Shown: piece after piece, positions 20,109-32,104 of the stretch
How positions within the stretch are numbered: position 1 is the stretch's first letter
How the letters are laid out: every line of letters starts with the position of its first letter
Assembly (NCBI RefSeq): GCF_025118155.1
Contig: NW_026251395.1
Coordinates: 558,001-622,000, forward strand
Length of the DNA: 64,000 nt
DNA from: Cokeromyces recurvatus
Taxonomy: Eukaryota; Mucoromycota; Mucoromycetes; Mucorales; Mucoraceae
Reading direction: 5' to 3'
The notes under the pieces: generated by a model
Told to the model about the DNA's origin: nothing
The model's input: the letters and a program-made list of their open reading frames with translations, nothing else
Database searches by the model: none
Position numbers and translations under genes: made by a program

Positions 20109-21221
20109 AAAAAAATAAAAACTTGTTGAGCAAATATGTACACACACACACACACACACACATGTACTTTTACATATATATACATATACTGACCTGCATC
20201 TTGTGTAAGCACAACCTTGAAGGCAGCATTGCTAAGCATATATGAGGCAGTGTTATTATTGTATTGATTAGGAGCATCATAACGAATCCAAGCAACAACA
20301 GGTTTTGTCTTGTAATGAGAAGCAGCTTCTTTTAATCGATTGTAATTGTCAATCATCGTTTTTGTAAGATGGTTAGCTACTGCTTCAAGATTATAGAATG
20401 CTGCATAATAGGAAATCCAAGAAGAACGCTTATATGTAAATCAAGTTTAATAAATAACACACACAAATTTCATAGTAGACTTACACCTAATACATCAGGT
20501 TCATAAGCTTGAGCTGTTGCTACGGTATTGTTAATATCTGGATGAACGATGGTATAAGGATTGGCACCAAATTGGACTTGAACGTTCTTAAGTTGTGCAG
20601 CTTGTAAAGTTACATTGGTAGAAGATAATTGACTGATGTCACCTGAATTCAAGTATTTTTGAAAGCAAGGTGATGAAACCAAGCTACCATCAGCAATAAG
20701 TGAAATTGTTTTAGCAGCTCCTATCATCTAAAAAAAATCAAATCAAATCAAATCAAATCAAATCAGTTTATATACATGCATTTATTTGTATAATTACCTC
20801 TAAATAAGGAACAATTGTCGTTTCCAAAATACCTGCTTTTGTAATAGGAATTTCATATATTTCGGTATCATTAGTGACATGAGTGGGAACAGGGGTCCCA
20901 CATTGAACAAGAACATAAGTATGTCCAGTATTGCTGTTTTTAACAATCTTATAGTTATTATGATATTCAATCGAGAAATACTGTCCTTTATCATTAGCTG
21001 TAGTAAGAAAAGGTAAAAAAAAAAAAAATGAATACATTCAAGTGTCAAATTTGTATATATCTAACTTTACATGTCTCTACTTTTTCGGGAAAATAATCAA
21101 TAGAAGCATCATAGTTTTGAACACATTGGCCATTTATCAGATTTGTTGTTGGTGCTTGAGCAGAAATACTAGAGATAGTAAAAGTAGCAATAGCCAAAAG
21201 ACTTAACAATTTAGACCCCAT
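19517..21221 (-). CDS. secreted, probably GPI-anchored protein with a periplasmic-binding-protein-like (FepB/TroA-type) fold
   Basis: Five exons (complement of 19517-20070, 20194-20428, 20485-20727, 20798-20997, 20998-21221 region with donor after 21071) join to 460 aa; the first exon is 21071-21221. A signal peptide is clear at 1-21 (LLSLLAIATFTISS). The core has YFPEKVET, FSIEYHNNYKIV, YVLVQCGTPVPT and a string of IPITKAGILETTIVPYLEMI and YEPDVLG segments. These resemble bacterial iron-siderophore/cobalamin substrate-binding proteins, a fold also reported in some eukaryotic microalgae and fungi. The C-terminus has a small-residue Ser/Ala stretch then a hydrophobic tail (SIVAIVSLLAYLA), typical of GPI attachment. 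Several Asn-X-Ser/Thr sites support secretion. Inferred role: surface capture of a metal-chelate or similar ligand. The ligand is not shown by the sequence, and the family assignment is from motif memory. Confidence 0.6.
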
Positions 21222-21371
21222 TCTTTTTTATGTCAAAAAGAGAGAAAAAAAAAAAAAGAAAGGAAATGTATTTTTTATTTATTAAACTATGGTATAATAA
21301 AGTACCGATTTAAAGTTATATTTTAGATGAAAGATGAGTTACACGACCAGTAATCTGTGTATTTCATCTCT

Positions 21372-21607
21372 TTATTCAGATTCCAATAAACCTTCTTCTT
21401 TCCTTGATTGAATTATCTTGTTTTGTTTCTCAATCAATATAGTTAAAATATCTTTATTAAAAAAAAAGTAAGTATATATACGGAAGTTTTTTTTTCTTTC
21501 TTTTTTTTTTTTTACCTTTAATTTTCATCTTTTCGAATCCTTTAATATTAGCTCGATTCTTTACATAAAAAAGCCTGTGCCTAGTAACAAAAGTTAACAT
21601 TTTCAAA

Positions 21608-21643
<36 letters not shown>

Positions 21644-22211
21644 CAGCATTATACTTACACAAAACCTCTATCTTTTGTAAAATCTAGTTGTGATTCCTCT
21701 ATTAAATTATGTTTCTCTACTTGTTGTAAAAGTCTTTATTTTATTTTATTTTATTTTGTAAGTAAAAAAGTAACTAGCAAAGTTTAATTCTTTATACACT
21801 TACGATTTTAAATATCTTAACTCTTCATATGGTGTTGCATTTCTGCTTTTAGCCAATGTTCCATCAGGTTGAATAAGGTGACGGATTGTATAATATCTTG
21901 CATATATTTGCTTTTGAGACCTTTCTCCCTTAAAAAGCGGTACAATAGAGAGAAAGGATACCTTTCCATCTTGCACATTTTTTTTGTTTACTACTGCTTT
22001 TGCAAGTAATTCATCTTCTTCTCGAGACCAACGTTTTGCCACTAAAAAGAAAGGAATTATTAATCCTATAATAAATAAATAAATAAAATAAAATTACATT
22101 TTTTAGTTGCATGTCCATGTCCAAAGAGAAAATCATTAATGTTTTTTGGTGATCGATCCATATATTCAGATAAAAGTACTGCATTGTTGCCATGAATCTT
22201 TAATAGTCTAT

Positions 22212-22242
<31 letters not shown>

Positions 22243-22525
22243 GAATGCATTAAATAAGTTTTATCTATCAGAATTCTCTCTCTCTCTTTTCTTTACTCTT
22301 CTAATTTTTTGATTTCCTCTGGTGTCCAGGGAGCGTTATTTCTTTTCGTATGATACATCTCTTTGCACTGCTTTGCTATTGAAGCAAGAGAACGATTTGG
22401 AAAGGCTTTTCCAATTTTTTGAAAAAATCGTAAATATTCCTTACGATGACTACTTGAAAATATTTCACAAGCTTCAGAGAATGATATATTTTCACGCTTT
22501 AAAGAATATTAAAATAAACATAAAA

Positions 22526-22572
<47 letters not shown>

Positions 22573-23997
22573 CTAGTTTCTGTACACTTACTCTACATAT
22601 TTTTTTAATACGTTTTTCTAATTTCAGCTTGTCAGAGTAGCCAAACTTTCTTTGCTTTGGCCATTTTATCTCATCTGGTTTTGTATTCCAGCTTAAAGTG
22701 CGTTGCCATGGAGGATATTCTCTTCTATCATAATCCTCTCCAGAATCTGTTTCTGAGTCAGAATCCGAAACAAAATAATCTGGATTGACGTTAGTTACGA
22801 ATGCATCAGAAAGTCGAGTAGCATAATTGATAGCAGCTGATTTGCTAGGATCAATTTCGCGTTTAGCTCTAAAAGAGATACGATTCGAAGTTAGATGATT
22901 TCGTTTCCTAATATATCCCCTAAGTTTTGTAAAGTTTTCCTCATTATTGTTTGAATCTGATTCATCACTTGATGAAGAAGAATAGGAAGAAGGGTCAGAA
23001 GAATCATGAATATATTCTGATGTTCTAGGTTTAATACGTGAGGCTGTTTGTCCCCTTTGTTTATACTGTCTATTCAACACTGCCTTATCATTTACCACAT
23101 CTGAATCTGATTCATCGCTAGATGATGACGATTGTTCTGAAGAACTTATTTCGGCCTTTGATTTATTCATAACCTTCTTAATATTTGCTGGTGCCTTTGA
23201 TTCACGATCTGTTTCATCAGAATCTGAATCGGACAATGGCTGGACAGAGGACACTTTTTTGGATGGGGTATATTTTTTATTCATTGGAATATCTTTATCA
23301 GTTTCATCAGAATCCGATGCAGACAGTGTGTTTTGAACATGCATTTCTTTTTGTTTTGAATTAGATGATCGCTTTTCAACATCTGTCTCATCAGAATCCG
23401 AAGCAGACATTTCATTTATGTATGATTTTTTTTGAGCTAATGAAGAGATTCGTCTTTCATATTCTGTATCCTCTGAATCGGAACTATATACTTTAGGTGT
23501 AGGTAAAGACGTCTTTGGTATTTTTGCTATCTATGAAAAAGATGTGAATATTATTTCTATTTTACAAAAAGCCCTTCTTTAAGATTTTTCTTTCTTTCTT
23601 TTTCTTTTTTTTTACTTTCTGAATATCATCAACTCTTTTCCTTTTTTTATTCTCTTTTAATTCTATCGATTCAGTTCCCTTTTTACTGCTATCTTTTTTG
23701 TTCTTCTTTTGTTCTTTAGTTGCCTTTTTGGATTTCTTCCTTTTTTAATTTCTCTTTTATCTGATTTACTTTTTTCATTTTCTTCTCTTTTCTTGGCTTC
23801 TTGTTGCTCTTTAATCATCGATTCTACTTTTGCTCTTTCAATAGCAATAGCATTATTAGGACGCATCTATAAAATGATCAACGGATAGAATAAGTAAACA
23901 GTCCCAATAAAAAGAAAGTAGCTGTTAAAGCTCGGTTAATAATAATAATAATAATAATAATAAAAACCTTTCTGCGTTTTATAGGTTGATCCGACAT
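21372..23997 (-). CDS. Reb1/TTF-I-like Myb-domain protein (RNA polymerase I termination / DNA-binding factor)
   Basis: A multi-exon gene runs from ATG 23997 (MSDQPIKRRK) to TAA 21372-21374. The N-terminal half is basic and acidic by turns: Lys-rich segments, then six acidic repeats of the SDSDETD or SSSDESDSD kind, which are CK2-type sites. The C-terminal half has tandem Myb/SANT modules: GKAFPNRSLASIAKQCKEMY, NNAPWTPEEIKKLEE, then AKRWSREEDELLAKAVV with KQIYARYYTIRHL. This order matches Reb1/TTF-I proteins, which bind rDNA terminators and arrest Pol I. The last exons read LFYVKNRANIKGFEKMKIK and a helical tail. One intron contains a 43-nt T run (22528-22570 on this strand's complement). A reading-frame change near 23700-23760 is explained by a 56-nt GTAAAT...CTAAAG intron. 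Exon limits in the middle were not all verified. Confidence 0.7.
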
Positions 23998-24530
23998 GGC
24001 GAATAATTAAGGAACTGAACGTTCAAGTTGCAAGATACAGGTTTATTTTATTTATTTTATTTTATTTTTTTTTACTTTTTATTTTTTATTTTTTCATCAA
24101 AATAAGGTGACTGTGAAAAAAGAGAGCCTTTTTTAATTGCATTTATTTTTGTTGACTTTTCTAAATCAACGACAGGCAGATAAGTGGAAGATTCAGTTTG
24201 ATCTCTCCCGCTTCTTATAGACTTTCTAAGCTTATTTTGATTTCTATATCATGAATATAAAGACTTTTCACCATTTTTTAAATACTTGCCTTTTTTATTA
24301 CTAGCGGCCGTCTTCAAGAGTGAAAGTGAGAAAGATCACGTTAGATTTTCCACATAAACATTTGTTACCATTATCATTTTCTTTTTGGGTGAAAAAAAAA
24401 ATAGAAAAAGAAAGAGAAAAAAAAAACCCCCAAGACATGTAAATAGTTCTTCGATTTTCCTCAAGATAGATACAGAATTTTTCTCAATTTAGGAGCTCTT
24501 CAAACTCGCATTTTATTGAAAAATTTTCTT
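23998..24530. other. intergenic region
   Basis: This is the 5' flank of the Reb1-like gene and the 3' flank of the SPC25 gene. It shows T-rich and A-rich tracts and a TTTTA-type repeat (24040-24090). A NotI-like GCGGCCG occurs at 24304. No gene is seen. Confidence 0.55.
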
Positions 24531-25471
24531 TTACAGTTCTTTAAATGCTGCTCTTATACGTCTAATGAAAGCATATAGATCACGATTCTTATTTAGTGTG
24601 TCTAAAAGTGATTGAACTGTTGGTATCTGTGGCTCACATTGTGTCACTAATAATAAACGGCATTAACCATATAAAATATGCATAAAGCTTACTTCTTTAT
24701 ATTACCTGAATATAAGCCACTTGATTCATTGAATTTGATTGTACAGCAATATAGTCTTTTAGGATATTCATTATTAATATATCTAAATATAAGCTTAATT
24801 TCATCCTCTATAAATAAATAGAAAGTGAGTACAGATGTTTGTATCATTTAATTTCATTTTACCTCCTGTATTAACAATATCTAATTGAGTACATTGTATA
24901 TCTGCATCTAGTTCAGCACTTACTAGTTGTGCTTGTTGCTCTTGGTTTAATTTATTTTGCTCAATTTCTTCTCTTTTTTTGTGTAAAGTGGCTATTAATT
25001 GATCTCGTTTCGATTCTAATGTGTGATTGTGTTGAATTAGAGCATCTGATTTTAATTTAAGTTGTTGTATATAGATGGGTAAATTGTTGTCCTTTATATC
25101 AGGTGCCTCTAAATTGATATTATTTGTTAGTAAGATAACCGACTTGTATTAAAGATTTTTTTTTTTTTTTTTTTACTTTGTTCGTATTCTGCAATATGTA
25201 ATGATGTACGTTCTATTTCTAATTTTAACTTTTTTCTTTGTTCTTTATATATAATTAGAAATCCTGTAGCAATAATAAACTTGTTATCTGTCCATGTACC
25301 TGCTAGTTTAGTTAAATCCCTTTCTACTCTTTGATGTAGTGAAGCTATTGAATTTTGATCCTTTCTTATAAATGTAACAAAGTTTTTCTCAATTGTTTTT
25401 ATTGCGTCCATGCTTTCTTCAATAGTTGAGTGAATAAGTTGAAATTCATCACTGTTAATTGTAATATTCAT
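24531..25471 (-). CDS. SPC25: kinetochore protein Spc25 (Ndc80 complex)
   Basis: Four exons (complement of 24531-24646, 24706-24807, 24863-25108, 25177-25471) join to 252 aa. Residues about 20-180 are rich in heptad-like helices (KKLKLEIERTSLHIAEYEQ, RDQLIATLHKKREEIEQNK), as in the coiled-coil shaft. The last 75 residues form the globular head: DEIKLIFRYINNEYPKRLY, YSVTQCEPQIPTVQSLL and DLYAFIRRIRAAFKEL, which closely fits Spc25. Spc25 pairs with Spc24 and anchors the Ndc80 complex to the inner kinetochore in mitosis. Length is normal for the family. The first intron begins GTAAAAAAAA and contains a T run. Confidence 0.82.
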
Positions 25472-25745
25472 ATTGTAAGTAGGGGATATGTTTAAATAAA
25501 AAAAAAAAATAAAATAAAATAAACAACAACAACAATTAGAATTGATTGCAACTTTAAAGAAAGGCTCGAGACTGTTATTTCCATTTTTGGTAAATCGTAC
25601 CTTCAGTAAAGTCCGGTACGAAACAGAAAGTGAGATGAGTTGTTGTATGATTGTGGGTGGGCATTATGTGGTGAATACACTCAGTTTGAGAAAGGCTAAG
25701 TTTGAAAGATCCCTCTTTACTTTAGCTGTCAAAACTTATATCACA

Positions 25746-26589
25746 ATGGTAAATTATAGCTTCTACAACAACAACAAATAATGGATGGATGGGGTTAGGA
25801 TGGATTCATTTCGATATTTGAAGCAAAGATAGAGTGTGTTGTCAGTTACCACTATTTTGTTTTTGTCACTCTTCCCATTCGAAATTTAATTGTTGTTGTT
25901 GTTGAATTGTGTATATATAATTGGACATTGAATAGGGAAACTAATAACAAATTGTAGGGTATTGACTTGAAGAAACACCACGTCAAGAACACCAACCGTA
26001 CAGCTCCCAAGTCTGACAACGTCTACTTGGCTTTGTTGGTTAAGGTAAAAATAAAATAAAATAAAATACAAAGTCAATTGGCATGATTTCCCCAAAAAAA
26101 AAAATAAACAAACTAATTAAAACTATTGAATAGCTTTACCGTTTCCTTGCTCGTCGTACTGATGCCAACTTCAACAAGGTCGTCTTGAAGCGTCTCTTTA
26201 TGTCTCGTATCAACCGTCCTCCTGTTACTGTCTCTCGTATTGTCAAGAACAACAAGGAAGGTAAGACTGTTGTTGTTGTCGGTACTGTTACCGATGACTC
26301 TCGTCTTCTTGATCTTCCCAAGCTCTCTGTTGCTGCCCTTCGTTTCACCAAGACCGCTAAGGCTCGTATCTTGAAGGCTGGTGGTGAAGTCTTGACTTTG
26401 GATCAATTGGCTCTCCGCGCCCCTACTGGTTCCAACACTATCCTCATCCGTGGTGCCAAGAACAGCCGTGAAGCCGTCAAGCACTTTGGTTTCGGTCCTC
26501 ACAAGAACAAGAAGCCCTATGTTCGTTCTAAGGGTCGTAAGTTCGAACGTGCTCGTGGTAAGCGTGCTTCTCGTGGTTTCAAGGTTTAA
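25746..26589 (+). CDS. RPL18: 60S ribosomal protein eL18
   Basis: Exons 25746-25748, 25958-26044 and 26134-26589 join to 181 aa. The first coding exon is only the ATG; the donor GTAAAT follows it, and the acceptor TTGTAG leads into GGTATTGACTTGAAG. The protein reads [40 protein letters not shown] and ends [10 protein letters not shown], nearly complete eL18. Third positions are rich in C and T with few AT-only codons, as in highly expressed genes. It is a structural protein of the large ribosomal subunit. The 209-nt first intron holds no other gene that I can see, though introns of ribosomal protein genes often host snoRNAs. Confidence 0.97.
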
Positions 26590-26806
26590 GTTGAACTAGA
26601 GAGGAAAATAATCATATGCATTGCATAATAAGCATAAATAAATTGACAGCCAAATTATTATGTGACATATACAATAAAACTGACAAAGTTCACAATTTAT
26701 ATACATTTTTATATACATATAAAAAAAAAGGGTGATTTATTAATGTACGTATAAAAGGGAGAAGGAAAAAGAAAAAAAAAGAGAAGCGTTATAGATGTTT
26801 AGGAAT

Positions 26807-27228
26807 TTATTTCTTTGACTTTTTCTTCTTGGGCTTTTCTTCCTCTTCTAAATTGTGTAATTTAGTATTATAAATGATAAAACCTCTAATTTATGCTTCA
26901 TTTTAAATTACCTTCAGACTCATCTTCAGAACCAAGTTCAATTTCTTCATCTTCATCTTCATCATCGTCTTCAGGACCTTGGAAATATTCAATAGCATTA
27001 GGGAAGATATCTTCACTAAGAATGATACCAGGACGAACATCGTCATCACTGAACCATTCAAGGAAAGAAACAGCAAAATCATCATCATCATCGTCTTCGT
27101 CAGCTGCCTTACGCTTCTTGTTGGGAGCCTTACTTTCATGATATTCAATAGTAGTCTTGGAAATAACAGAGCCGTCACTTTCAGGATCAATTGAATATTC
27201 CTACAAAGTTGATTATTAAAATGTGCTA

Positions 27229-27260
<32 letters not shown>

Positions 27261-27783
27261 TATTTATTTATTATTATATGAATTTGTCCTATTTTTACCT
27301 TGGTTAAAGTTTCATTTTTGAAGATATCATTCTTCTTGAAAGTCTATTGAGAGAATATTTTATTTTGTTTTTTTAGTTTCTCAAAATGCATATAAATTTA
27401 TATATATAAAAAAAAAAAGTAAAACTTACAGCTGAAACCTTACGATAATCAGGCTTTTCATGATCATATTCAACATGGAAATCAACCAAATTTTCTAAAG
27501 CTTCAACATCATTTTCAGAAGGATCAACACCAAACAAGGGTGAATTACCAAGCTACAAAAATAATTACAAACAAGTTTATTTTTATTTTTATTTTTTTTT
27601 TTATGTATATGCATATATTACCACTTGTCCCCAGAAACCAGGAATTTTCTTAACCATTTCACGACGCTTTTCCCAAATAGGAGTCATCAATTTACGTTGA
27701 TAAGCTTGAACTTGCTCAGCAACTTTCATAGTTTCTTCTTCAAGAACCATAAGTTCATCGTTAAGAACGTCTTCAGCTGACAT
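26807..27783 (-). CDS. SET/NAP-family histone chaperone
   Basis: Five exons (complement of 26807-26847, 26912-27200, 27299-27343, 27430-27552, 27622-27783) join to 219 aa. The N-terminal helix is the dimerisation helix (EEETMKVAEQVQAYQRKL). The NAP earmuff domain follows (PLFGVDPSENDVEALENL, VDFHVEYDHEKPDYRKVS, FKKNDIFKNETLTKEY, FAVSFLEWFSDDD). Short acidic tracts (poly-Asp near 150) and the end EEEEKPKKKKSKK form the charged tail. It is closest to SET/TAF-I rather than NAP1, since it lacks NAP1's long N-terminus. Role: histone H3-H4/H2A-H2B binding and nucleosome assembly. Exon 3 is only 45 nt. It is convergent with RPL18, with 217 bp between stops. Confidence 0.88.
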
Positions 27784-29527
27784 TTTTATATGTATATAGT
27801 AATGTGAAGGAGAAGAAAAGAAAAAAAAAAAGGACTTTTAAGCGAGGGTTTTAAAAGTGCTAAATGCGCATTTTTTTTTTCTTAGTTTCGAGTTTATAAG
27901 CCATCTAAATGTGACCATTTATACGCGTCATTAAAGATCTATAACTACGTACTTTTTTTTTTTTTTTTGACAACAGCGAATATCAAGTCTAACAATAGAT
28001 TTTTTTACTTTGTTTATTTTATTTTATTTTTTTTTTAAAAAAAAAGAAGAAGGAACGAGTACATGTATGTAGAGAATTTGTACTCTTTTATCTTTTTTTT
28101 TATTGGTATTTTCTATAATTATAAACTTCATGGCTTTTTTTTTTTTTTTTTTTTTTTTTTACTAGATTTTCGGAATTTGAAAATGCAATCGTCCTCCATT
28201 CAACAAAGGAAGAAAATGCCACTCTAGAAGGAAAATGGAATACGCATTCTAGGGTTACAAGAGAGTAGTACATCCATAGAATGGCCTGTTACTTCCAGTG
28301 GATCAGCAGTAGCAGCAGCAGTAGTAGTAGCAGTAGTTATTAACAAGCCGTTTACAGCGTTTAACAACAAGCGCCGCTATAATCATTCAGGGGGGGAGGA
28401 AGAGAAGAATTGAAATGCTGCTACATGGTAGAGTAAACATATAAGAAAGTAAATAATAATAATATGAGAATGACAAAAAAAAACGGAGTCTTTTTATATT
28501 TTCTCTTCTTTTATATTTTCTCAATATAAAACTATTTTTTAAAGTATGCTTCAACTATAACCGTTTTCATCTGGGTTTAAGTACTAACAGTATGTACGAA
28601 ATGACGCGTCATATTATACAGAAATTGTATCAAGAAAATGAAGAGAATTATTTATACTATTTTTACAAGACAAGTGATAGGATGAACTTTGACGAGTAAT
28701 AAAGAGTCATATATGTTATAAAAAAGACATATAGACTGCAAAGATGACTAAGTCTTGTATAAAGATGAAGACAGAGTATTTTATTTGTACCTAAACTAGC
28801 CTATTTATAGTTGAACTCATCATAAGTATCACTGAATATCCCACACATGTTGTGAGATAAATCGTAAGACCTTAGGATCTTTAGGGACCTTGAAACCGTA
28901 AGTTTTTTTTTGATCTCAGGCTTAAGAATTATGAATTAAGGATTTGTAACTTATATTTAAAGGGAAAAAAAAAGAAAACGATACATTCCCCCCCTTTTTG
29001 TTACTTTATAGTTACCTTTTCTCTCTACAATCACATCGAATTTGTTAAATAATATGGATTGTGTCTAACTAGTGAAGGAGACATATATGATTGTAGTATC
29101 TATAGATGAACCAATCAGTAGCTAGTATTATTCATATAATAGAAGGAATAATAGTGATCTCAAAGATACATTGTCAAAGAGATTATAGAAATACCTTATT
29201 CCATGATAGTAACATAGAATCCAATGTTTAGTATTTAAAGTCTTAATGATAAGGGAAATAGTAATGGCCAAGAAGGATGAGTAACATCATAATAATAGCA
29301 GTGAATTCATAGATACCAAAAAGTTGATAATTCGAAATCTTAGTTTTTCTCCACTAATTATTATTATGCAGCACCAGCAAATATTTTACATGTGAGTTAT
29401 AGTAGCTAGCAGCGGTGCTGAATAATTATTATGATATCTTATCGTTATTTTAATTCAAAAAAAAAAAAAAAAAAAAAAAAAAATAGAAAATAACTTTTGT
29501 CTATTTTGTTTTGTATTTAATAATAAT
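27784..29527. other. 1.7-kb intergenic region between divergent SET and VPS55 genes
   Basis: No coding signal is seen. It holds T runs (28138-28160), an abutting T/A run block (about 28028-28045), an AGC/AGT repeat (28306-28336) and an A run (29458-29483) shortly before the VPS55 ATG. It should contain both promoters. Confidence 0.5.
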
Positions 29528-30262
29528 ATGGCAGCAGGTTTAAGAAGTAAGTTATAAATTACATGTTGTGAATTATGATAATCCTTTATTAATAGTATAT
29601 ATTAGCGTAAGTTATTATTATTAAACAAAAAAGAAAGAAGAAAAAAAGTTGCTAATTTTTAATAATTAACTCTGTTATGGAATCCTAATTTTTGTCAATT
29701 AGTATCATTTCGTTAGCTTTTGTATTAGCTATAGGATTTTTATTAGTCATTTTATCTTGTGCACTTTATTAGTAAGTTGACTCAATTTCAGTTGTGCTTC
29801 TAATTGAAATAACTTGTGTCATTTTATGCGATAGTAATTGGTGGCCTTTATTAGTTGGTAAGTATGAAGTTCTTTTTATTGTTATTATTCTAGAGATCTA
29901 AATTCTTTTTTTTTTCTACAAGTTGCTACATATATATTAGCTCCTCTACCTAATGCATTATGTACAAGATGTGCAGGTGAAGATGATGTTATGTCGGGTT
30001 ATTATAATAGGTAAATAACAAGCTTGGCATATATTTATTTATATGTAATAAAATGATTAACATGTACATATTCAAATATAGTGGTATTATTGATGCAGGT
30101 CATTTCATAACAGGCATTTTTATTGTAACTGGCTTTTGTACGTATTTATAAAGTATCTGATTGTATCTATCTATTATTAACTTTTATATGTATTAGGTTT
30201 ACCTCTTGTTTTGGCTCATGCTGAAGTTGTAAGTTTACGTTCCTTTTTTATTTATTTATTTT

Positions 30263-30296
<34 letters not shown>

Positions 30297-30476
30297 TATT
30301 ATTATTTTTTAGATTACAGTTCCTGCTATGATAATGAGTATCGCTGGTGGTCTATTAGTTTATGGAACAAGTAACGTAATTTATATGATTGAATTACTGT
30401 TAGAGAACTAACGCTGTTATTATTATTAGTTATTACATATACACATTTTTTTGCTCATCAAGACGATAGCTTTTGA
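29528..30476 (+). CDS. VPS55: Vps55 / OB-RGRP (LEPROT) family endosomal membrane protein
   Basis: Exons 29528-29546, 29606, 29703-29771, 29835-29857, 29923-30010, 30082-30137, 30197-30228, 30313-30370 and 30430-30476 join to 130 aa. Four hydrophobic segments fit the family: IISLAFVLAIGFLLVILSCA, NWWPLLVVATYILAPLPN, ITGIFIVTGFCLPLVLAHAE and VPAMIMSIAGGLLVYGTI. The protein ends FFAHQDDSF. Vps55 acts with Vps68 in late-endosome-to-vacuole sorting. The start MAAGLR corresponds to the MAGIK start of animal homologues. To keep frame between exon 1 and the IISLAF exon, one extra nucleotide is needed; the C at 29606 sits between a TATATTAG acceptor and a GTAAGT donor and supplies it. A weaker alternative uses a GTTATA donor at 29551. 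Exons of 23 and 32 nt also occur. Confidence 0.9.
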
Positions 30477-30523
30477 TATCCACAATATAAATAAAATATG
30501 ATAAATAGCGTTTATTTTATCCA

Positions 30524-32067
30524 TTATTCTTGTTCAAGAGATGATGAAGTATGAAGCTGTTGAATAATAAATCCTTTACATTCACGTAAACTGCGAGGCA
30601 TAGCAATGGAAGACTACATAATAGACATTTGTGAATAAGTAATTCATGATATATTTTATATCGTTACCTCTTTACTATTGTTGGGAATAGGTAAATATAA
30701 CATTTCAACATCAAAATTCCCTACTACTTTTAAAACATCATTTTCAACATTATGTAATCGTTTCTTTTTTATCATCTTTGCTCGTTGACATAATGACTTT
30801 GAATACCAAGCATTGAAACAGTGAAAGCCTGCAGGATAAGGTGTCTCTATGCAGGCAGGTATCATATGAGCCAAGGCAAATCTTGCTTGTCCAATTGCCC
30901 CGTCTTCTTTATTAACATAAGTCGATAAACATTCCTCTTTCATCATCCTCTTCTTCTTCTTCTTCTTTTTCCCTTTTTCATTATTATGATAGGATATAAA
31001 AGTATTAGATAAGGAAAGAAAGCGAGAAAAGAAAAATGGTATAATATGATTGCTGCCTTTATAATAATGACGTGACTTCTTCATAACATAATCAGGTCGA
31101 ACATGAAGTGAAATAGTAATGATCATATCGGGATGGGTATCAATAACACATTCATAATCGAATTGAATGTTTTGTGTTAGAATCTCGTATCGTGACATAT
31201 ATTCAAATCGGCCATCGCTTACTACGCAACGTACATAAGCGCGTTCTTTTGGTATAGGGAGTAATATATCTTGAACTCCATTCACATGTAAATAGAGTTT
31301 ACCACGACTTGTTGACATGGCTTTCATTTTAACCGTTGGAGGCCTATTCGTATTATTATAGGAAAGAGTAGAAGGTGCAGATGCGGCAGACATGGTATTA
31401 AAGTTTTGTTGTTGTTGTTGTTGTTGTTGTTGTCTTAAATAGATAGTACTAGATACACGAGGAAGAGAAGCTGAAATTGATTTACGCTGAATCAATGATT
31501 TTGAAGAATGTATCATGGATATTTCTCCAATTTGCGGTATGTCATTTAACGTCTTCTTTTTCTGGTCTTCCTCTTTCCTATTTTCGATTTTTAAAGCAGA
31601 TTCTAATGAAAGTACACTAGTTTCATGGCTATTATTAAAAATTCCATCTGAATTCTGCATCTCTTGCTTTTCATCTAAATCAAAATCATACTTATTTTGC
31701 TGCTTTCCTTCTTCTATAAATTCATCCAATACTTTTGATGAAAAACTTGCCACTGATGTAATAGAGGATATAGTTGAAGATGATGTTGATCCTTGTTGTT
31801 GCTGTTCCTTTTCCTCATGTTCAACTTCCTCCAACTTAAATTCTTTATCCAGAATAGCTGCCCAAGAACTTAGACTCATTGTCCAGGAAGCTTTCTGACT
31901 GCCACTCATTCGTTTCGCATCTTTTCGTTTTTTAGGACCTTCATCATTACTTGATTTTTGCGAGATATTAGGGTTATTTTCATTTTCACGTAATATAGAT
32001 TTTGGTGGACGTACGGGTGAGCATAACTGTACTTCAGTAGCTGATGATGTCGTATTATCCTCTATTG

Positions 32068-32104
<37 letters not shown>

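Noticed and set aside
23663..23866. Apparent frameshift in the Reb1-like gene near the basic Lys-rich region
   Set aside because: A 56-nt intron with donor GTAAAT and acceptor CTAAAG restores the frame and matches the usual intron size here, so no mutation is needed.
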